Shown: piece after piece, positions 18,551-28,485 of the stretch
Layout: the number at the start of each line of letters is the position of its first letter
How positions within the stretch are numbered: the stretch's first letter is position 1
Assembly (NCBI RefSeq): GCF_013371465.1
Contig: NZ_JABWDU010000009.1
Span: 1-64,000 of the forward strand
Origin: Ensifer oleiphilus
GTDB lineage: Bacteria; Pseudomonadota; Alphaproteobacteria; Rhizobiales; Rhizobiaceae
Length of the DNA stretch: 64,000 nucleotides
Direction of reading: 5' to 3'
Program-made: the position numbers and the translations under genes
Notes under the pieces: generated by a model
What the model saw: the letters and a program-made list of their open reading frames with translations, nothing else
The model's database searches: none
Told to the model about the DNA's origin: nothing

Positions 18551-19663
18551 ATGTGGTGGACACGGCTGAAGGCGCTGATCGTCAAGGAACTGCTGGCGGT
18601 GCTGCGCGATCCCAAGGGACGCGCTATCCTGATCGGACCGCCGATCCTCCAGCTTCTGGTTTTCTCCTATGCGGCGACGCTCGAAGTGACGAATGTCGAC
18701 GTCATGGTTCTCAATCGGGACAACGGCCATTGGGGCCAGGAACTGGTCGAGCGGATCGACGGCTCCCCGACGTTTCGAAGCATTGCTTTTACGGACAACC
18801 AGAAGGAGGTGCGCGACGCCATCGACAGGCAACGCGCCATAGCGGTTCTTGAGATCGACCCGACCTTCTCGCGCGAGATCGAGGCGGGCCGGCCGGCGGA
18901 GGTCCAGATCATCCTCGACGGGCGCCGGTCGAATGCGTCGCAGATCGTCTCGGGCTATCTCGGGCGCATCGTCGCCACGCTTGCCGCCGATACGCCGGCC
19001 GGCAAGCGCGCGGCCTCCGAGACGATCGCGGTCGTCGCACGAAACTGGTTCAATCCGAACCTCACCTATCAATGGTTCATGGTGCCCAACCTGGTGGCCA
19101 GCATCGCATTGCTAATCGGCCTTATCGTCACCGCGCTGTCGATCGCGCGCGAACGGGAACTGGGCACCTTCGACCAGCTAATGGTGTCGCCACTCAGGAC
19201 ACATGAGATCCTGATCGGCAAATTGATACCGCCAATGATGATCGGGATGTTCCATATCACGGTCTACATTCTCGCCGCCGTCTTCATCTTCGGCGTACCG
19301 CTGCGCGGTTCGCTGTTCCTGCTCTACGGCAGCGCGGTGTTCTATCTTGCAGCGGTGGTTGGTCTCGGGCTGTTCATTTCAGCGTTATCGATGACGCAGC
19401 AGCAGGCGATCCTTGGCGCCTTCCTGTTCATGGTGCCGGCAATGTTGCTCTCGGGCTTTGCGACACCGATCGAAAACACGCCCGCCTGGTTGCAGCCGGT
19501 GACGCTCGTCAATCCGCTGCGCTACTTCCTGGTGATCGTGAAGGGGGTGTTCCTGAAGGATATTCCGCTGGCCGAGGTCGTGCGCCAGACGATACCGCTC
19601 TGCATTATCGCCCTCGTCACGCTCTCGGCCGCTTCGTGGTTGTTCCGCCGCCGGCTGGAGTAA
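18551..19663 (+). CDS. ybhR: ABC-2 type exporter permease (YbhR-like)
   Basis: 370 residues, same architecture as its upstream neighbour: first helix near residues 25-40, periplasmic domain, then ARERELGTFDQLMVSPLRTHEILIGKLIP before the remaining helices. The start ATG is one base after the previous stop. It is the last gene of the efflux operon; the convergent hydrolase gene begins only 3 bases after its stop and no terminator hairpin is visible between them. Confidence 0.86.
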   Translation: MWWTRLKALIVKELLAVLRDPKGRAILIGPPILQLLVFSYAATLEVTNVDVMVLNRDNGHWGQELVERIDGSPTFRSIAFTDNQKEVRDAIDRQRAIAVLEIDPTFSREIEAGRPAEVQIILDGRRSNASQIVSGYLGRIVATLAADTPAGKRAASETIAVVARNWFNPNLTYQWFMVPNLVASIALLIGLIVTALSIARERELGTFDQLMVSPLRTHEILIGKLIPPMMIGMFHITVYILAAVFIFGVPLRGSLFLLYGSAVFYLAAVVGLGLFISALSMTQQQAILGAFLFMVPAMLLSGFATPIENTPAWLQPVTLVNPLRYFLVIVKGVFLKDIPLAEVVRQTIPLCIIALVTLSAASWLFRRRLE

Positions 19664-19666
19664 CTG

Positions 19667-20269
19667 TTAGCCCCTGACGAAACGCTCGATCGCCGCGATT
19701 TCATTCTGGCGGATGTCGTGGCCACCGGCATGCCATTCGATTTCAGTGCCTATGCCCTGCACCGTGAAGTAATCCGCCAAGGCCTGCGTTTGAGGCGCAG
19801 GGCAGATCGGATCACGTTCACCGGCCGTGATCAACACGCGACGGCCTGCAAGCGCCGCATTGTCCTTCGGACGGAACGGGATCAACGGATGCATCAGCAC
19901 CGCCTTGTCGAACAGGCCGTCCTCGATCAGCACATTGGCCAGAATGTTCGCTCCGTTCGAGTAACCGAGGCCGACGATTTCCGTGGCCCCGTGCTCCTCG
20001 GACGTAGCCTTGACGAAGCTCGCCATCTTTTTTGTTGCCCGCGACAGGTCCGCCATGTCGTAGACGCCTTCACCGGTCCGTTTGAAGAAGCGGGCAGCGC
20101 CATGTTCCGACACGTCGCCGCGCGGCGAAACGATCGTTGCTTCCGGCATCAGTTGCGTGCCGAAGGTGAAGAACTGGTTTTCGTCGCCGCCCGTGCCGTG
20201 GAAGACGAAGAAGATCGGATTGCCGGGCTGGCCGGCCTTCAGTTTGTGGACGTAGCCGTGATCGGCCAT
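19667..20269 (-). CDS. Alpha/beta hydrolase, MhqD/YodD-like carboxylesterase
   Basis: 200 residues from the ATG at 20269 (AAGGAG 7 bases upstream). Phospholipase/carboxylesterase fold: oxyanion motif FVFHGTGGDENQ, nucleophile elbow GYSNGAN, acid in GERDPICP and His in HAGGHDI. In Bacillus the like protein MhqD is induced with the dioxygenase MhqO by quinones, and the same two gene types are neighbours here (66-base gap, same strand). Substrate unknown. Confidence 0.8.
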   Translation of the reverse strand: MADHGYVHKLKAGQPGNPIFFVFHGTGGDENQFFTFGTQLMPEATIVSPRGDVSEHGAARFFKRTGEGVYDMADLSRATKKMASFVKATSEEHGATEIVGLGYSNGANILANVLIEDGLFDKAVLMHPLIPFRPKDNAALAGRRVLITAGERDPICPAPQTQALADYFTVQGIGTEIEWHAGGHDIRQNEIAAIERFVRG

Positions 20270-20335
20270 GGAAATCTCCTTGTTGCTTGCCGGATGTCGC
20301 ATCGGCGGCGGAGCATCGCCCGGCCGCCCTGCGCC

Positions 20336-21268
20336 CTAAGCTTCCAGCTTCTGCAGGTGGTTTTCGAGGACAGGCCGCAGGTGCTTGTGCTGTTGCGGCA
20401 GTTTCAGTGCTTCCCCGAGATGGGCGAGGTCCTCGTCGCGGTTGAAGCCCGGTTCATTGGTGGCGATCTCGAACAGGACACCGCCGGGCGTACGGAAGTA
20501 GATCGCCCAGAAGTAGTCGCGATCGATCACCGGGGTCACCTGATAGCCGGTGTCCATCAGCGCCTTGCGCACTTCGAGCTGCTTTTCCCTGTTGTCGACG
20601 GCAAAGGCGATGTGATGCACGGAGCCTGCGCCCTGGGCGGCGCGATTGAGGTTCGGCATGGTCTCGAGGTCGATCACGCCCGCGCCATTGCCACCCGGCA
20701 TGATCAGGCGCGTGACGCCGTCCTTGCGGGCCAGTTCCTCGTAGCCCATGAACTTCAGAAGCTCCGCTGTCGCCACCTCGTCGCGAAGCCGCATCGCCGC
20801 CGAATGGAAGCCGCGGATCGCGTGATCCCCCGAAACGCCGCCGTCCGTCCAGGGCGCCCTCGGGTCGTCGCGCACTTCGACAAGCGCGAAGCCGTCACCA
20901 TCAGGGCCTGCGAAATTCAACCGCTTTTCACCGAAGGTCTGTTCTTCCTTGAGCCCGGTGACGCCGAGGCTCGAAAGCCGCTCGCGCCAGAAGCCGAGCG
21001 ACCCTTCAGGAACGGAAAAGACCGTGGTGCCGACTTCACCGGTGCCAGCACGCCCGCGCGGCATCTGCGGAAAGGGAAAGTAGGTCATCACCGTGCCAGG
21101 CGTTCCGGCCTCGTCGCCATAATAGAGGTGATAGACGTCAGGGGAATCGAAGTTCACCGTCTTCTTGACGCGGCGCATGCCGAGTGTCTTCGTGAAGAAC
21201 TGGTTGTTGGTGAAGGCGTCGTCCGCCATCGACGTAACGTGATGCAGGCCCTTGATCTGATTGAGCAT
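20336..21268 (-). CDS. Ring-cleaving dioxygenase / glyoxalase-fold protein (MhqO-like)
   Basis: 310 residues from the ATG at 21268 (AAAGGA 7 bases upstream); a longer frame to 21328 is not family-like. Two vicinal-oxygen-chelate modules: the first begins IKGLHHVTSMA, the second DHAIRGFHSAAMRL. Metal ligands are probably the His in LHHVT, the His in SVHHIAFAVD and Glu in GVLFEIATNEPGF. Related to MhqO/LinE-type hydroquinone dioxygenases. First gene of a two-gene quinone-stress-like operon. Confidence 0.82.
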   Translation of the reverse strand: MLNQIKGLHHVTSMADDAFTNNQFFTKTLGMRRVKKTVNFDSPDVYHLYYGDEAGTPGTVMTYFPFPQMPRGRAGTGEVGTTVFSVPEGSLGFWRERLSSLGVTGLKEEQTFGEKRLNFAGPDGDGFALVEVRDDPRAPWTDGGVSGDHAIRGFHSAAMRLRDEVATAELLKFMGYEELARKDGVTRLIMPGGNGAGVIDLETMPNLNRAAQGAGSVHHIAFAVDNREKQLEVRKALMDTGYQVTPVIDRDYFWAIYFRTPGGVLFEIATNEPGFNRDEDLAHLGEALKLPQQHKHLRPVLENHLQKLEA

Positions 21269-21516
21269 TGCCGTGATCCTTTCCGCCCGTCGAGACCGGG
21301 CTTTGTCATGACGCATAGATGCGCTCATCCGGGCCTTTACGAAAGACAGTCGCCACCAAACGCATTGTCTACGTTTTGTTGACGACTGAGGAAAATCGTT
21401 GAACGAACAGGGAGCACATACCCGACGTCTTGTGAGTGGACCGGCGGCTGCTTAATATTGGCATCAGCCACAGCGTGGCCATCGGGAGCGAGTGGGAGGA
21501 GGAGCCCGGACATTCC

Positions 21517-23343
21517 GTGAAATACCGCCTGATCCTTGCTGCCATCCTGCTGCCGCTGGTGGTTTCTGCCCTCGCCTGGCAGGGCAATGCGGTGGCGACG
21601 CGCAGCTACCTCGACGAGGCATCGGCACAGGCAAACACGGCACTCCGCCTCGCCGTGGCAGCGCTTGACGGCCATCTCAACCGTTATCAGGCCCTGCCCG
21701 CTCTGATTGCCGATCACGACGACATTCAGGAGCTGGCCACACGACCGCGCGACCGGCGGCTGAGAGAGGCCGTGAACGCCTATCTCAAAGACATCAATTC
21801 ACTGCTCAAATCGTCCGATATCTATGTGATTACACCGGATGGCGACACGATTGCCGCCAGCAACTATGACGGCCCGACGAGCTTCGTCGGCCAGAACTTC
21901 AGCTACCGACCCTATTTCCAGGAGGCACTGCAAGGGCGGCAGTCCCGGTTCTATGCCCTTGGCACGACCTCGCTGAAGCGTGGCTATTATTTCGGCTCAC
22001 CAATCCGCGTTGGTGACGACATCCGCGGCGTCATCGTGTTCAAGGTCGATATCGAGAGCATCGAGGCATCCTGGCAGGGCGGCGAGTACAAGATCTTCGT
22101 CTCCGACCCGGAGGGTATCGTTTTCATGTCCGGCACGCCGGAGTGGCTCTATGCGTCCGTGCTGCCGCTGACGCCCGAGCGGCTCGCGCGCACGGAAACG
22201 TCGAGACGCTACGCCGATGCGACATTGCGCGCGCTGCCTGTGACGCGCGGCCGCCTAACCGATCACGATCTGATGACGATCGCCTCCGGCGACAAGAGCC
22301 GGGAGTATCTGCTTTTATCCCAGCACATGGCCGACGCCGATTGGACAGTGAACGTGCTGACCGATACGGCATCCGTCCGTACCCAGGCGCTGACCACCGT
22401 TATCGCCGCCATCCTGCTTCTGTGTCTGACCGGCCTTGCCGCCGGTATTCTCTGGCAGCGGCGCGCCAGGCTCAACGAGCGCATTTCCATGCAGGCGGAA
22501 GCACAGGCCGAACTCGAGCGGCGCGTCGATGAGCGCACGGCCGATCTCGCGCGCGTCAACGTGCAGATTGAAGAGGAAGTCGCCGAACGGCGCCAGACCG
22601 AGCAACAGCTGCGCCGAACCCAGGCCGACCTGATCCAAGCAGGCAAACTCGCAGGTCTTGGCCAGATGTCGGCAGCGCTCTCGCACGAGTTCAACCAGCC
22701 GCTGGCGGCGGCAAAGACCTATGCCGACAGTGCAGTCTTGCTGATCGAGCGCGGGCGGGCTGACGAGGCCAGCGACAACATCCGGCGCATTTCCGGGCTG
22801 GTCGACCGCATGGCCGCAATCAGCCGGCACCTGCGCAATTTTGCCCGCAAGCCCAACGAGAAGCTGGGGCCGGTGCTGATCGAGGATGTCGTGCGCGACA
22901 CGATGGAAATCGTCACAGTCAGGCTCAAGGCGGCGGCGGCCGAGATCGACATCGATCTGGGGCCGTCACCATTGGTGGTGCGCGCCGGCTCCGTCCGCCT
23001 GCAGCAGGTTCTGGTAAACGTGATCTCGAACGCGGCCGACGCGGTCGAGGGGCTTGACGATCGCCACATTCGGCTTCGTGCATGGCGCGACGGAGACAAG
23101 GTCGTGCTTGCGGTCAGCGATCGCGGTCCGGGCGTATCTGCGGCGATCGCCGAGCGCATCTTCGACCCGTTCTTTTCGACCAAGGGGGTCGGCAAGGGGC
23201 TGGGCCTTGGGCTGTCGATTTCCTATAACATCGTCAAGGACTTCGGCGGCAGCCTCGTTGCCACGAACCTCGCTGAAGGCGGTGCGGAATTCCGTATCGA
23301 ACTTCCTGTTGCAGACGACCTGGGCCAGGAGGCCGCCGAATGA
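21517..23343 (+). CDS. DctB-like sensor histidine kinase
   Basis: 608 residues from a GTG at 21517, chosen because the GGGAGGAGGAG stretch precedes it by about 12 bases and the first membrane helix starts at residue 4; a GTG at 21436 would add 27 unlikely residues. Helices near 4-22 and 293-313 enclose a double-Cache periplasmic sensor with the motif NFSYRPYFQEALQG, seen in C4-dicarboxylate sensors. A coiled coil (330-375), H-box ALSHEFNQPL with His390 and an ATPase domain (FSTKGVGKGLGLGLSIS) follow. Ligand not known; the overlapping next gene is its regulator. Confidence 0.85.
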   Translation: MKYRLILAAILLPLVVSALAWQGNAVATRSYLDEASAQANTALRLAVAALDGHLNRYQALPALIADHDDIQELATRPRDRRLREAVNAYLKDINSLLKSSDIYVITPDGDTIAASNYDGPTSFVGQNFSYRPYFQEALQGRQSRFYALGTTSLKRGYYFGSPIRVGDDIRGVIVFKVDIESIEASWQGGEYKIFVSDPEGIVFMSGTPEWLYASVLPLTPERLARTETSRRYADATLRALPVTRGRLTDHDLMTIASGDKSREYLLLSQHMADADWTVNVLTDTASVRTQALTTVIAAILLLCLTGLAAGILWQRRARLNERISMQAEAQAELERRVDERTADLARVNVQIEEEVAERRQTEQQLRRTQADLIQAGKLAGLGQMSAALSHEFNQPLAAAKTYADSAVLLIERGRADEASDNIRRISGLVDRMAAISRHLRNFARKPNEKLGPVLIEDVVRDTMEIVTVRLKAAAAEIDIDLGPSPLVVRAGSVRLQQVLVNVISNAADAVEGLDDRHIRLRAWRDGDKVVLAVSDRGPGVSAAIAERIFDPFFSTKGVGKGLGLGLSISYNIVKDFGGSLVATNLAEGGAEFRIELPVADDLGQEAAE

Positions 23344-24707
23344 TCGAAAGCCGTGTCCTGCTCGTCGATGACGAAGAGGAACTGCGCCATTCGAGTGCGC
23401 AGGCACTTGAGCTTGCCGGCTTCCGTGTCGAGACGTTCGCCAGCGCCGAGCGCGCCCTGGAATTCATCGGCTTTAGTTTTCCCGGCGTCGTCATCAGCGA
23501 CATCCGCATGCCCGGCATGGACGGGATGACCTTTCTGCAGCGCATTCGCGAAATCGACGTAGAAGTGCCGGTGATCCTTGTTACCGGCCATGGCGACGTT
23601 CAGCTCGCCGTCCGCGCCATGCGCGAAGGCGCCTATGATTTTGTCGAAAAGCCTTTTACCGCGCAGATGCTCGCCGGCACCATTCGCCGCGCGCTCGACT
23701 GGCGCGCGCTGGTGCTCGAAAACCGGCGGCTCAAAGCCGTTGCCGGCAAGCGCGACGACATCGAGCAGCGGCTGCCCGGCCGAAGCCAAGTCATGGTCGA
23801 TCTGCGCTACCGCATCCGTGCGATCGGCGCCTCCGATGCCGACACCTTGATCATCGGCGAGACCGGTGTCGGCAAAGAGGTCGTGGCCCGTACCCTGCAC
23901 GATCTGAGCGCTAGGGCGAACAGTCCCTTCATCGCCATCAACTGCGCTGCCCTGCCGGAAAACCTGATCGAGAGCGAACTGTTCGGCCATGAGCCAGGCG
24001 CATTTCCCGGCGCGATCCGTCCACGCTACGGCAAGTTCGAACATGGGCGCGGCGGCACCATCCTGCTCGACGAAATCGGCTCGATGCCGATCGATCTGCA
24101 GGCGAAGTTCCTGCGCGTGCTGCAGGAGCGCGTGATTACCCGGCTCGGCTCCAACGAAGTCGTGCCGCTCGACGTTCGTTTCATCGCCACCAACAAGGTG
24201 GATCTGGAGCAGGAGGTGGCTGCAGGTCGCTTCCGGCCCGACCTTCTCTACCGCCTCAATGTCGCAACGCTGCGCGTGCCGCCGCTCGCACAACGCCGCG
24301 CCGACATTCCGCTCCTGTTCCTGCAGCTTGCGCGCGAATCCGCTGCGCGTTATGGCCGAGACGAAGTCGAGGTCTCACAGAACATGCTGGCCGAGATGGC
24401 CGAACGCAACTGGCCGGGCAACGTGCGTGAGTTGCGCAATGCTGCCGAAAGGCTCGTGCTGGGGCTGGACGCCACGTCGAGCGAGGCCGGCTCGCCCCTG
24501 ACGAACGGCGGCCGCCTGGCAGACAAGGTCGCAGCCTTTGAGAAGGGGCTCATCGCCAACGCCATCGCCGCCCATGGCGGTGCGTTAAAACCGGTCTATG
24601 AATCGCTCGGCATCTCGCGCAAGACGCTCTATGAAAAGATGCAGAAGTTCGGGCTCGACAAGAAGCTCGTGGCGACCGACTTCACCGGCGACAACGATGG
24701 CCTCTAA
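23340..24707 (+). CDS. DctD-like sigma-54-dependent response regulator
   Basis: 455 residues. Receiver with Asp54 (ISDIRMPGMDG), AAA+ domain with Walker A GETGVGKE and Walker B ILLDEIGSM, and a Fis-type helix-turn-helix at the end (YESLGISRKTLYEKMQKFG). The sigma-54 contact loop reads GAFPGA (residues 220-225) instead of the common GAFTGA. It overlaps the kinase gene by 4 bases. Neighbouring transporter genes (peptide ABC system, convergent) are possible but unproven targets; no dctA-type gene is in the window. Confidence 0.86.
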   Translation: MIESRVLLVDDEEELRHSSAQALELAGFRVETFASAERALEFIGFSFPGVVISDIRMPGMDGMTFLQRIREIDVEVPVILVTGHGDVQLAVRAMREGAYDFVEKPFTAQMLAGTIRRALDWRALVLENRRLKAVAGKRDDIEQRLPGRSQVMVDLRYRIRAIGASDADTLIIGETGVGKEVVARTLHDLSARANSPFIAINCAALPENLIESELFGHEPGAFPGAIRPRYGKFEHGRGGTILLDEIGSMPIDLQAKFLRVLQERVITRLGSNEVVPLDVRFIATNKVDLEQEVAAGRFRPDLLYRLNVATLRVPPLAQRRADIPLLFLQLARESAARYGRDEVEVSQNMLAEMAERNWPGNVRELRNAAERLVLGLDATSSEAGSPLTNGGRLADKVAAFEKGLIANAIAAHGGALKPVYESLGISRKTLYEKMQKFGLDKKLVATDFTGDNDGL

Positions 24708-24731
24708 CATGACCGAGCCCCTGAACGAGAA

Positions 24732-24757
24732 CAGGGGCGCGGATATCCACGCCCCTG
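24732..24757. terminator. Hairpin between convergent dctD-like and peptide-transport genes
   Basis: CAGGGGCG and CGCCCCTG pair around a 10-base loop, midway between the two stops. No T run on either strand, so it may be a weak bidirectional terminator. Confidence 0.45.
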
Positions 24758-24781
24758 CAAAGTTGTGACGGAACTGACGCC

Positions 24782-26383
24782 TCAGACGTTGAAGGCTGCC
24801 CCGATCAGCGTCCTGGTGTACGGCTCCCTCGGCGCGTCGAAGATCCCGTCGGTATCGCCTTCTTCGACGATCTTGCCGTTTTTCATCACGATTACGTAGT
24901 CCGACATCGCCTTCACCACCGACAGATCGTGGCTGATGAAGATGTAGGACAAACCGTGCGAGCGCTGCAGATCGCGCAGAAGCTCGATCACCTGCCCCTG
25001 CACCGAGCGGTCCAGCGCCGACGTCGGTTCGTCGAGAATGACGACCTTCGGTTTCAGGATCATCGCGCGCGCAATGGCGATGCGCTGCCGCTGGCCACCC
25101 GAAAACTCGTGCGGATAGCGGTTGCGCGACGCCGGATCGAGCCCGACTTCCTTCAGCGCCTCGATGGCACGACGGTCGCGATCGGCGCGGCTGAGTGCCG
25201 GCTCGTGCACGTGCAGACCTTCGGTGATGATTTCACCGACGGTGCGGCGTGGAGACAGCGAACCGTAGGGATCCTGGAACACCAGCTGCAGCGCCCGCCT
25301 GAGCGGACGCATCTGGCCGCGATCGAAGCCGGAAATGTCTGTCGTTCCGAAGCGGTAGTAGCCGCTGCTCGGCAGAAGCCGCAGCAACGCCCGCCCGAGC
25401 GTCGACTTTCCGGAGCCGGATTCGCCGACAACGCCGATCGTCTGGCCTTCGCGAAGACGCAAGGTGACCTTGTCGACCGCGCGGAATACGGCATTGCCGC
25501 GGGTGAAGAAGCCGCCGCCGATCGCGTAATCGACACAGACGTCCCGGCCTTCAAGGATGATCGGCGCATTGTCTGCCGGTGCTGCCTTGCGGCCGCTCGG
25601 TTCTGCCGCGAGCAGCATCTTCGTGTAGTCGGCCTGCGGCCGCTCGAAGATGTCGGCCGTGGTGCCTTGCTCCACCACTTCGCCACGGCGCATCACTGCG
25701 ACCCGTTCGGCGAAATGCTTGACGATGCCGAGGTCGTGGGTGATCAGCACGATCGCCATGCCGAAGCGCTTCTGCAGCGACTTCAACAGATCCAGGATCT
25801 GTGCCTGGATCGTCACGTCAAGGGCCGTCGTCGGCTCGTCGGCAATAAGCAGGTCCGGCTCGTTGGCAAGCGCCATCGCGATCATCACACGCTGGCGTTG
25901 GCCGCCCGAAAGCTCGTGCGGATAGCTATCGATGCGCCGGCCCGGTTCGGGGATGCCGACCAGTTCGAGCAGTTCCAGCACGCGCGCGCGCGCCTGCTTG
26001 AACGTGCCGCCGCGGTGATGGACGATCGGCTCGGCAATCTGCCGGCCGATCGTGTAGAGCGGGTCGAGCGAGGTCATCGGCTCCTGGAAGATCATGGTGA
26101 TCTTGGAACCGCGCACGCCGTTCAGCGCCTTGGGCGAAAGCCCCACCAGTTCCTGACCGCGATAGCGGGCGGAGCCGGTAACCGTGCCGTTCTTGGCAAG
26201 CAGGCCCATGATGCCCATCATCGTCTGGCTCTTGCCCGAGCCGGACTCACCGACCACCGCAAGTGTCTCGCCGGTGCGCACATCAAGATCGATGCCCTTG
26301 ACCGCATCGACCGTGCCATCCGGCGTCGAGAAGTTCACCTTGAGGCCGCGGACGGCCAGGATCGTTTCGTTGGTATCAGCCAT
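24782..26383 (-). CDS. Fused peptide ABC transporter ATPase (YejF / OppDF-like)
   Basis: 533 residues with two ABC domains. Domain 1: [32 protein letters not shown]. Domain 2: [30 protein letters not shown]. This single-chain arrangement is that of YejF rather than separate OppD and OppF. Last gene of a four-gene importer operon, one base after the permease. Imports peptides or similar compounds across the inner membrane by ATP hydrolysis. Confidence 0.9.
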   Translation of the reverse strand: MADTNETILAVRGLKVNFSTPDGTVDAVKGIDLDVRTGETLAVVGESGSGKSQTMMGIMGLLAKNGTVTGSARYRGQELVGLSPKALNGVRGSKITMIFQEPMTSLDPLYTIGRQIAEPIVHHRGGTFKQARARVLELLELVGIPEPGRRIDSYPHELSGGQRQRVMIAMALANEPDLLIADEPTTALDVTIQAQILDLLKSLQKRFGMAIVLITHDLGIVKHFAERVAVMRRGEVVEQGTTADIFERPQADYTKMLLAAEPSGRKAAPADNAPIILEGRDVCVDYAIGGGFFTRGNAVFRAVDKVTLRLREGQTIGVVGESGSGKSTLGRALLRLLPSSGYYRFGTTDISGFDRGQMRPLRRALQLVFQDPYGSLSPRRTVGEIITEGLHVHEPALSRADRDRRAIEALKEVGLDPASRNRYPHEFSGGQRQRIAIARAMILKPKVVILDEPTSALDRSVQGQVIELLRDLQRSHGLSYIFISHDLSVVKAMSDYVIVMKNGKIVEEGDTDGIFDAPREPYTRTLIGAAFNV

Positions 26384-26384
26384 A

Positions 26385-27515
26385 TCAGCGGTCCTTCGGG
26401 TCGAGCGCGTCGCGCAGGCCGTCGCCGACGAAGTTCAGCGAGAACAGCGTCAGAACAAAGAAGATGGCCGGGAAGATTAAGAGCCAGGGTGCGGACTGGA
26501 TGTTGTTGGCGCCTTCCGAGATCAGCGCGCCCCAGCTCGTCAGCGGCGCCTGAACACCCAGGCCGAGGAAGGAGAGGAAGCTCTCGAGCAGGATCACCTT
26601 CGGCACGACGACGGTGACGAAGACGATGACCGGACCGATGGTATTCGGAATGATGTGCCGGCGGATGATCTGCCAGTCGGTCAGGCCGAGTGCCTGCGCC
26701 GCGCCGACGAATTCCCGCCGTTTCAGCGCCAGTGTCTGGCCACGCACGATGCGGGCCATATCCAGCCATTCGACCGCGCCGATCACCAGGAAGATCAGGA
26801 TGAACGACCGCCCGAAGAAGACGACGAGAACAACGACGAGGAAGACGAAGGGCAGAGAATACATGATCTCCACCAATCGCATCATGACGTTGTCGACGCG
26901 GCCCCCGATGTAGCCCGATGTCGCGCCGTAGACGACGCCGATGCCGAGCGACACGAGGCTGGCGAGCAGACCGACGGCGATCGAAATCTGGCCACCGAGC
27001 ATGACGCGCACCAAGAGGTCGCGACCGTTCGAATCGGTGCCGAACGGGAAGTATTCGCGGTCGACCTGGCCGGTGACCTTGAGGGTACGCCCCTCGTCCT
27101 CGGTCGCCACGACCTGGGTGTCGCGGAACTCGTTGGCACGATCGAAGTAGCGCGTCGCGCGCGCGTCAATCGGCTGCTCGGAGGTGATGGTCGCGGTGAA
27201 GGCCTCCCCCTCAACGTTGAACTCCTTCAACGTCACGCGGGCGCGTGTCGCAACGCCTTCCATGACCTCTTGCAGCGTGGACGTATCCGGGCGCGGCTCG
27301 AGACTCGGACCGATGTTCACGTAGGACGGAAACACCTGATCATAGGTATGCGGCACGAACAGCGGGCCCAGGAACGAGAAGACCGCGATCAGCGCCAGCA
27401 TGACACAGCCGGCCATGGCCGCACGGTTGCGCTTGAAGCGCATGGCAGCCAGTTGGAAGAGGCTACGCCCCTTGGTTTCCGGCGCTGCCGCCGGCGTCTG
27501 GACGATATCAGTCAT
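26385..27515 (-). CDS. Peptide ABC transporter permease (YejE / OppC-like)
   Basis: 376 residues from ATG 27515 (GAGGG upstream); it overlaps the oppB-type stop by 8 bases. After the first helix (about 33-53) a periplasmic insert of about 110 residues is present (FPSYVNIGPSLEPRP to REYFPFGTDSNGRDLL), then five helices with the EAA-type loop EFVGAAQALGLTDWQIIRRHIIP. The insert is a feature of YejE-like members. Partner of the OppB-type permease upstream. Confidence 0.88.
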   Translation of the reverse strand: MTDIVQTPAAAPETKGRSLFQLAAMRFKRNRAAMAGCVMLALIAVFSFLGPLFVPHTYDQVFPSYVNIGPSLEPRPDTSTLQEVMEGVATRARVTLKEFNVEGEAFTATITSEQPIDARATRYFDRANEFRDTQVVATEDEGRTLKVTGQVDREYFPFGTDSNGRDLLVRVMLGGQISIAVGLLASLVSLGIGVVYGATSGYIGGRVDNVMMRLVEIMYSLPFVFLVVVLVVFFGRSFILIFLVIGAVEWLDMARIVRGQTLALKRREFVGAAQALGLTDWQIIRRHIIPNTIGPVIVFVTVVVPKVILLESFLSFLGLGVQAPLTSWGALISEGANNIQSAPWLLIFPAIFFVLTLFSLNFVGDGLRDALDPKDR

Positions 27516-28431
27516 GGCGAACCCTCGGATCGAGCAGGCCGTAGAGAATGTCGACCAAAAGATTGAAAACGATAACGAAGATGGCAACGAGAATGACCGT
27601 GCCCATTACCAGCGTATAGTCGCGGTTGATCGCCCCGAGGACGAAGTAGCGACCGACGCCCGGAATGGTGAAGATCGTCTCGACCACGGCCGAGCCCGTC
27701 AGCAGTGCCGCCGCGCAAGGTGCGAGGTAGGAGACGACAGGCAGCATCGCCCCGCGCATGGCGTGGGTAACGACAACGGTTCTTGCGGGGAGACCATAGG
27801 CCTTGGCGGTGCGGATATGATCGGTGTGCAGTGCCTCGATCATCGAACCGCGGGTCAGGCGCGCGAAGACGGCCAACTGCGGCAGCGCCAGCGCGATCAT
27901 CGGCAGGATCAGGTAGCGCATCGAACCGTCGCCCCAGCCGCCAGCCGGTAGCCAGGCCAAGCCGATGGCAAAGACCAGCGTGAGCACAGGGCCAACGACG
28001 AAGTTCGGTACTGTGACGCCCAGCGTCGAGACCGACATGATCGTGAAGTCGAGGATGCTGTTTTGCCGAAGCGCGGCAATCGTGCCGGCGATGACGCCGC
28101 CGATCACTGCAAACAACAGGGCATACAGGCCGAGCTCAATCGAATAGGGCAAGCCCTTGCCGATCAACTGCGCGACGTTGTTGTCCTTGTAGATATAGCT
28201 CGGGCCAAAGTCGCCGGTCACCGCATTGCTAAGATAGTGAACGTATTGGCGCCACAGGGGCTGGTCGAGCTGATACGTCGCCATCAGGTTCGCCATCGTT
28301 TGCGGCGGAAGGGGACGCTCGAGGTTGAAGGGGCCGCCAGGGGCAAACCGCATCAGGAAAAACGAAATGGTGACGACGATAAACAAGGTCGGCACCGCAC
28401 TCGCCAATCGGCGAAGGATGAAGGAAATCAT
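27508..28431 (-). CDS. Peptide ABC transporter permease (OppB / YejB-like)
   Basis: 307 residues, normal OppB length. N-terminal helix LASAVPTLFIVVTISFFLMRFAPGGPF, then the binding-protein-dependent permease domain with the loop DHIRTAKAYGLPARTVVVTHAMR and five further helices. It lies 54 bases after the binding-protein gene. Forms the inner-membrane channel with the OppC-type protein. Confidence 0.9.
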   Translation of the reverse strand: MISFILRRLASAVPTLFIVVTISFFLMRFAPGGPFNLERPLPPQTMANLMATYQLDQPLWRQYVHYLSNAVTGDFGPSYIYKDNNVAQLIGKGLPYSIELGLYALLFAVIGGVIAGTIAALRQNSILDFTIMSVSTLGVTVPNFVVGPVLTLVFAIGLAWLPAGGWGDGSMRYLILPMIALALPQLAVFARLTRGSMIEALHTDHIRTAKAYGLPARTVVVTHAMRGAMLPVVSYLAPCAAALLTGSAVVETIFTIPGVGRYFVLGAINRDYTLVMGTVILVAIFVIVFNLLVDILYGLLDPRVRHD

Positions 28432-28485
28432 GGACTTACTCCGGAGGCGACGCGCGGCATTCTCGCCGCGCGTCGTCCCTGTTCG

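Noticed and set aside
23991-24020. GAFPGA as evidence of a broken, pseudogene activator
   Set aside because: The frame and all other motifs are intact, and the Pro may be normal for this lineage, so it is reported as a variant rather than as decay.
24929-26617. 562-codon plus-strand open frame antisense to the peptide-transport ATPase and permease
   Set aside because: Typical GC-rich shadow frame; composition is His/Arg/Asp-rich without any family motif, while the other strand encodes clear ABC proteins.
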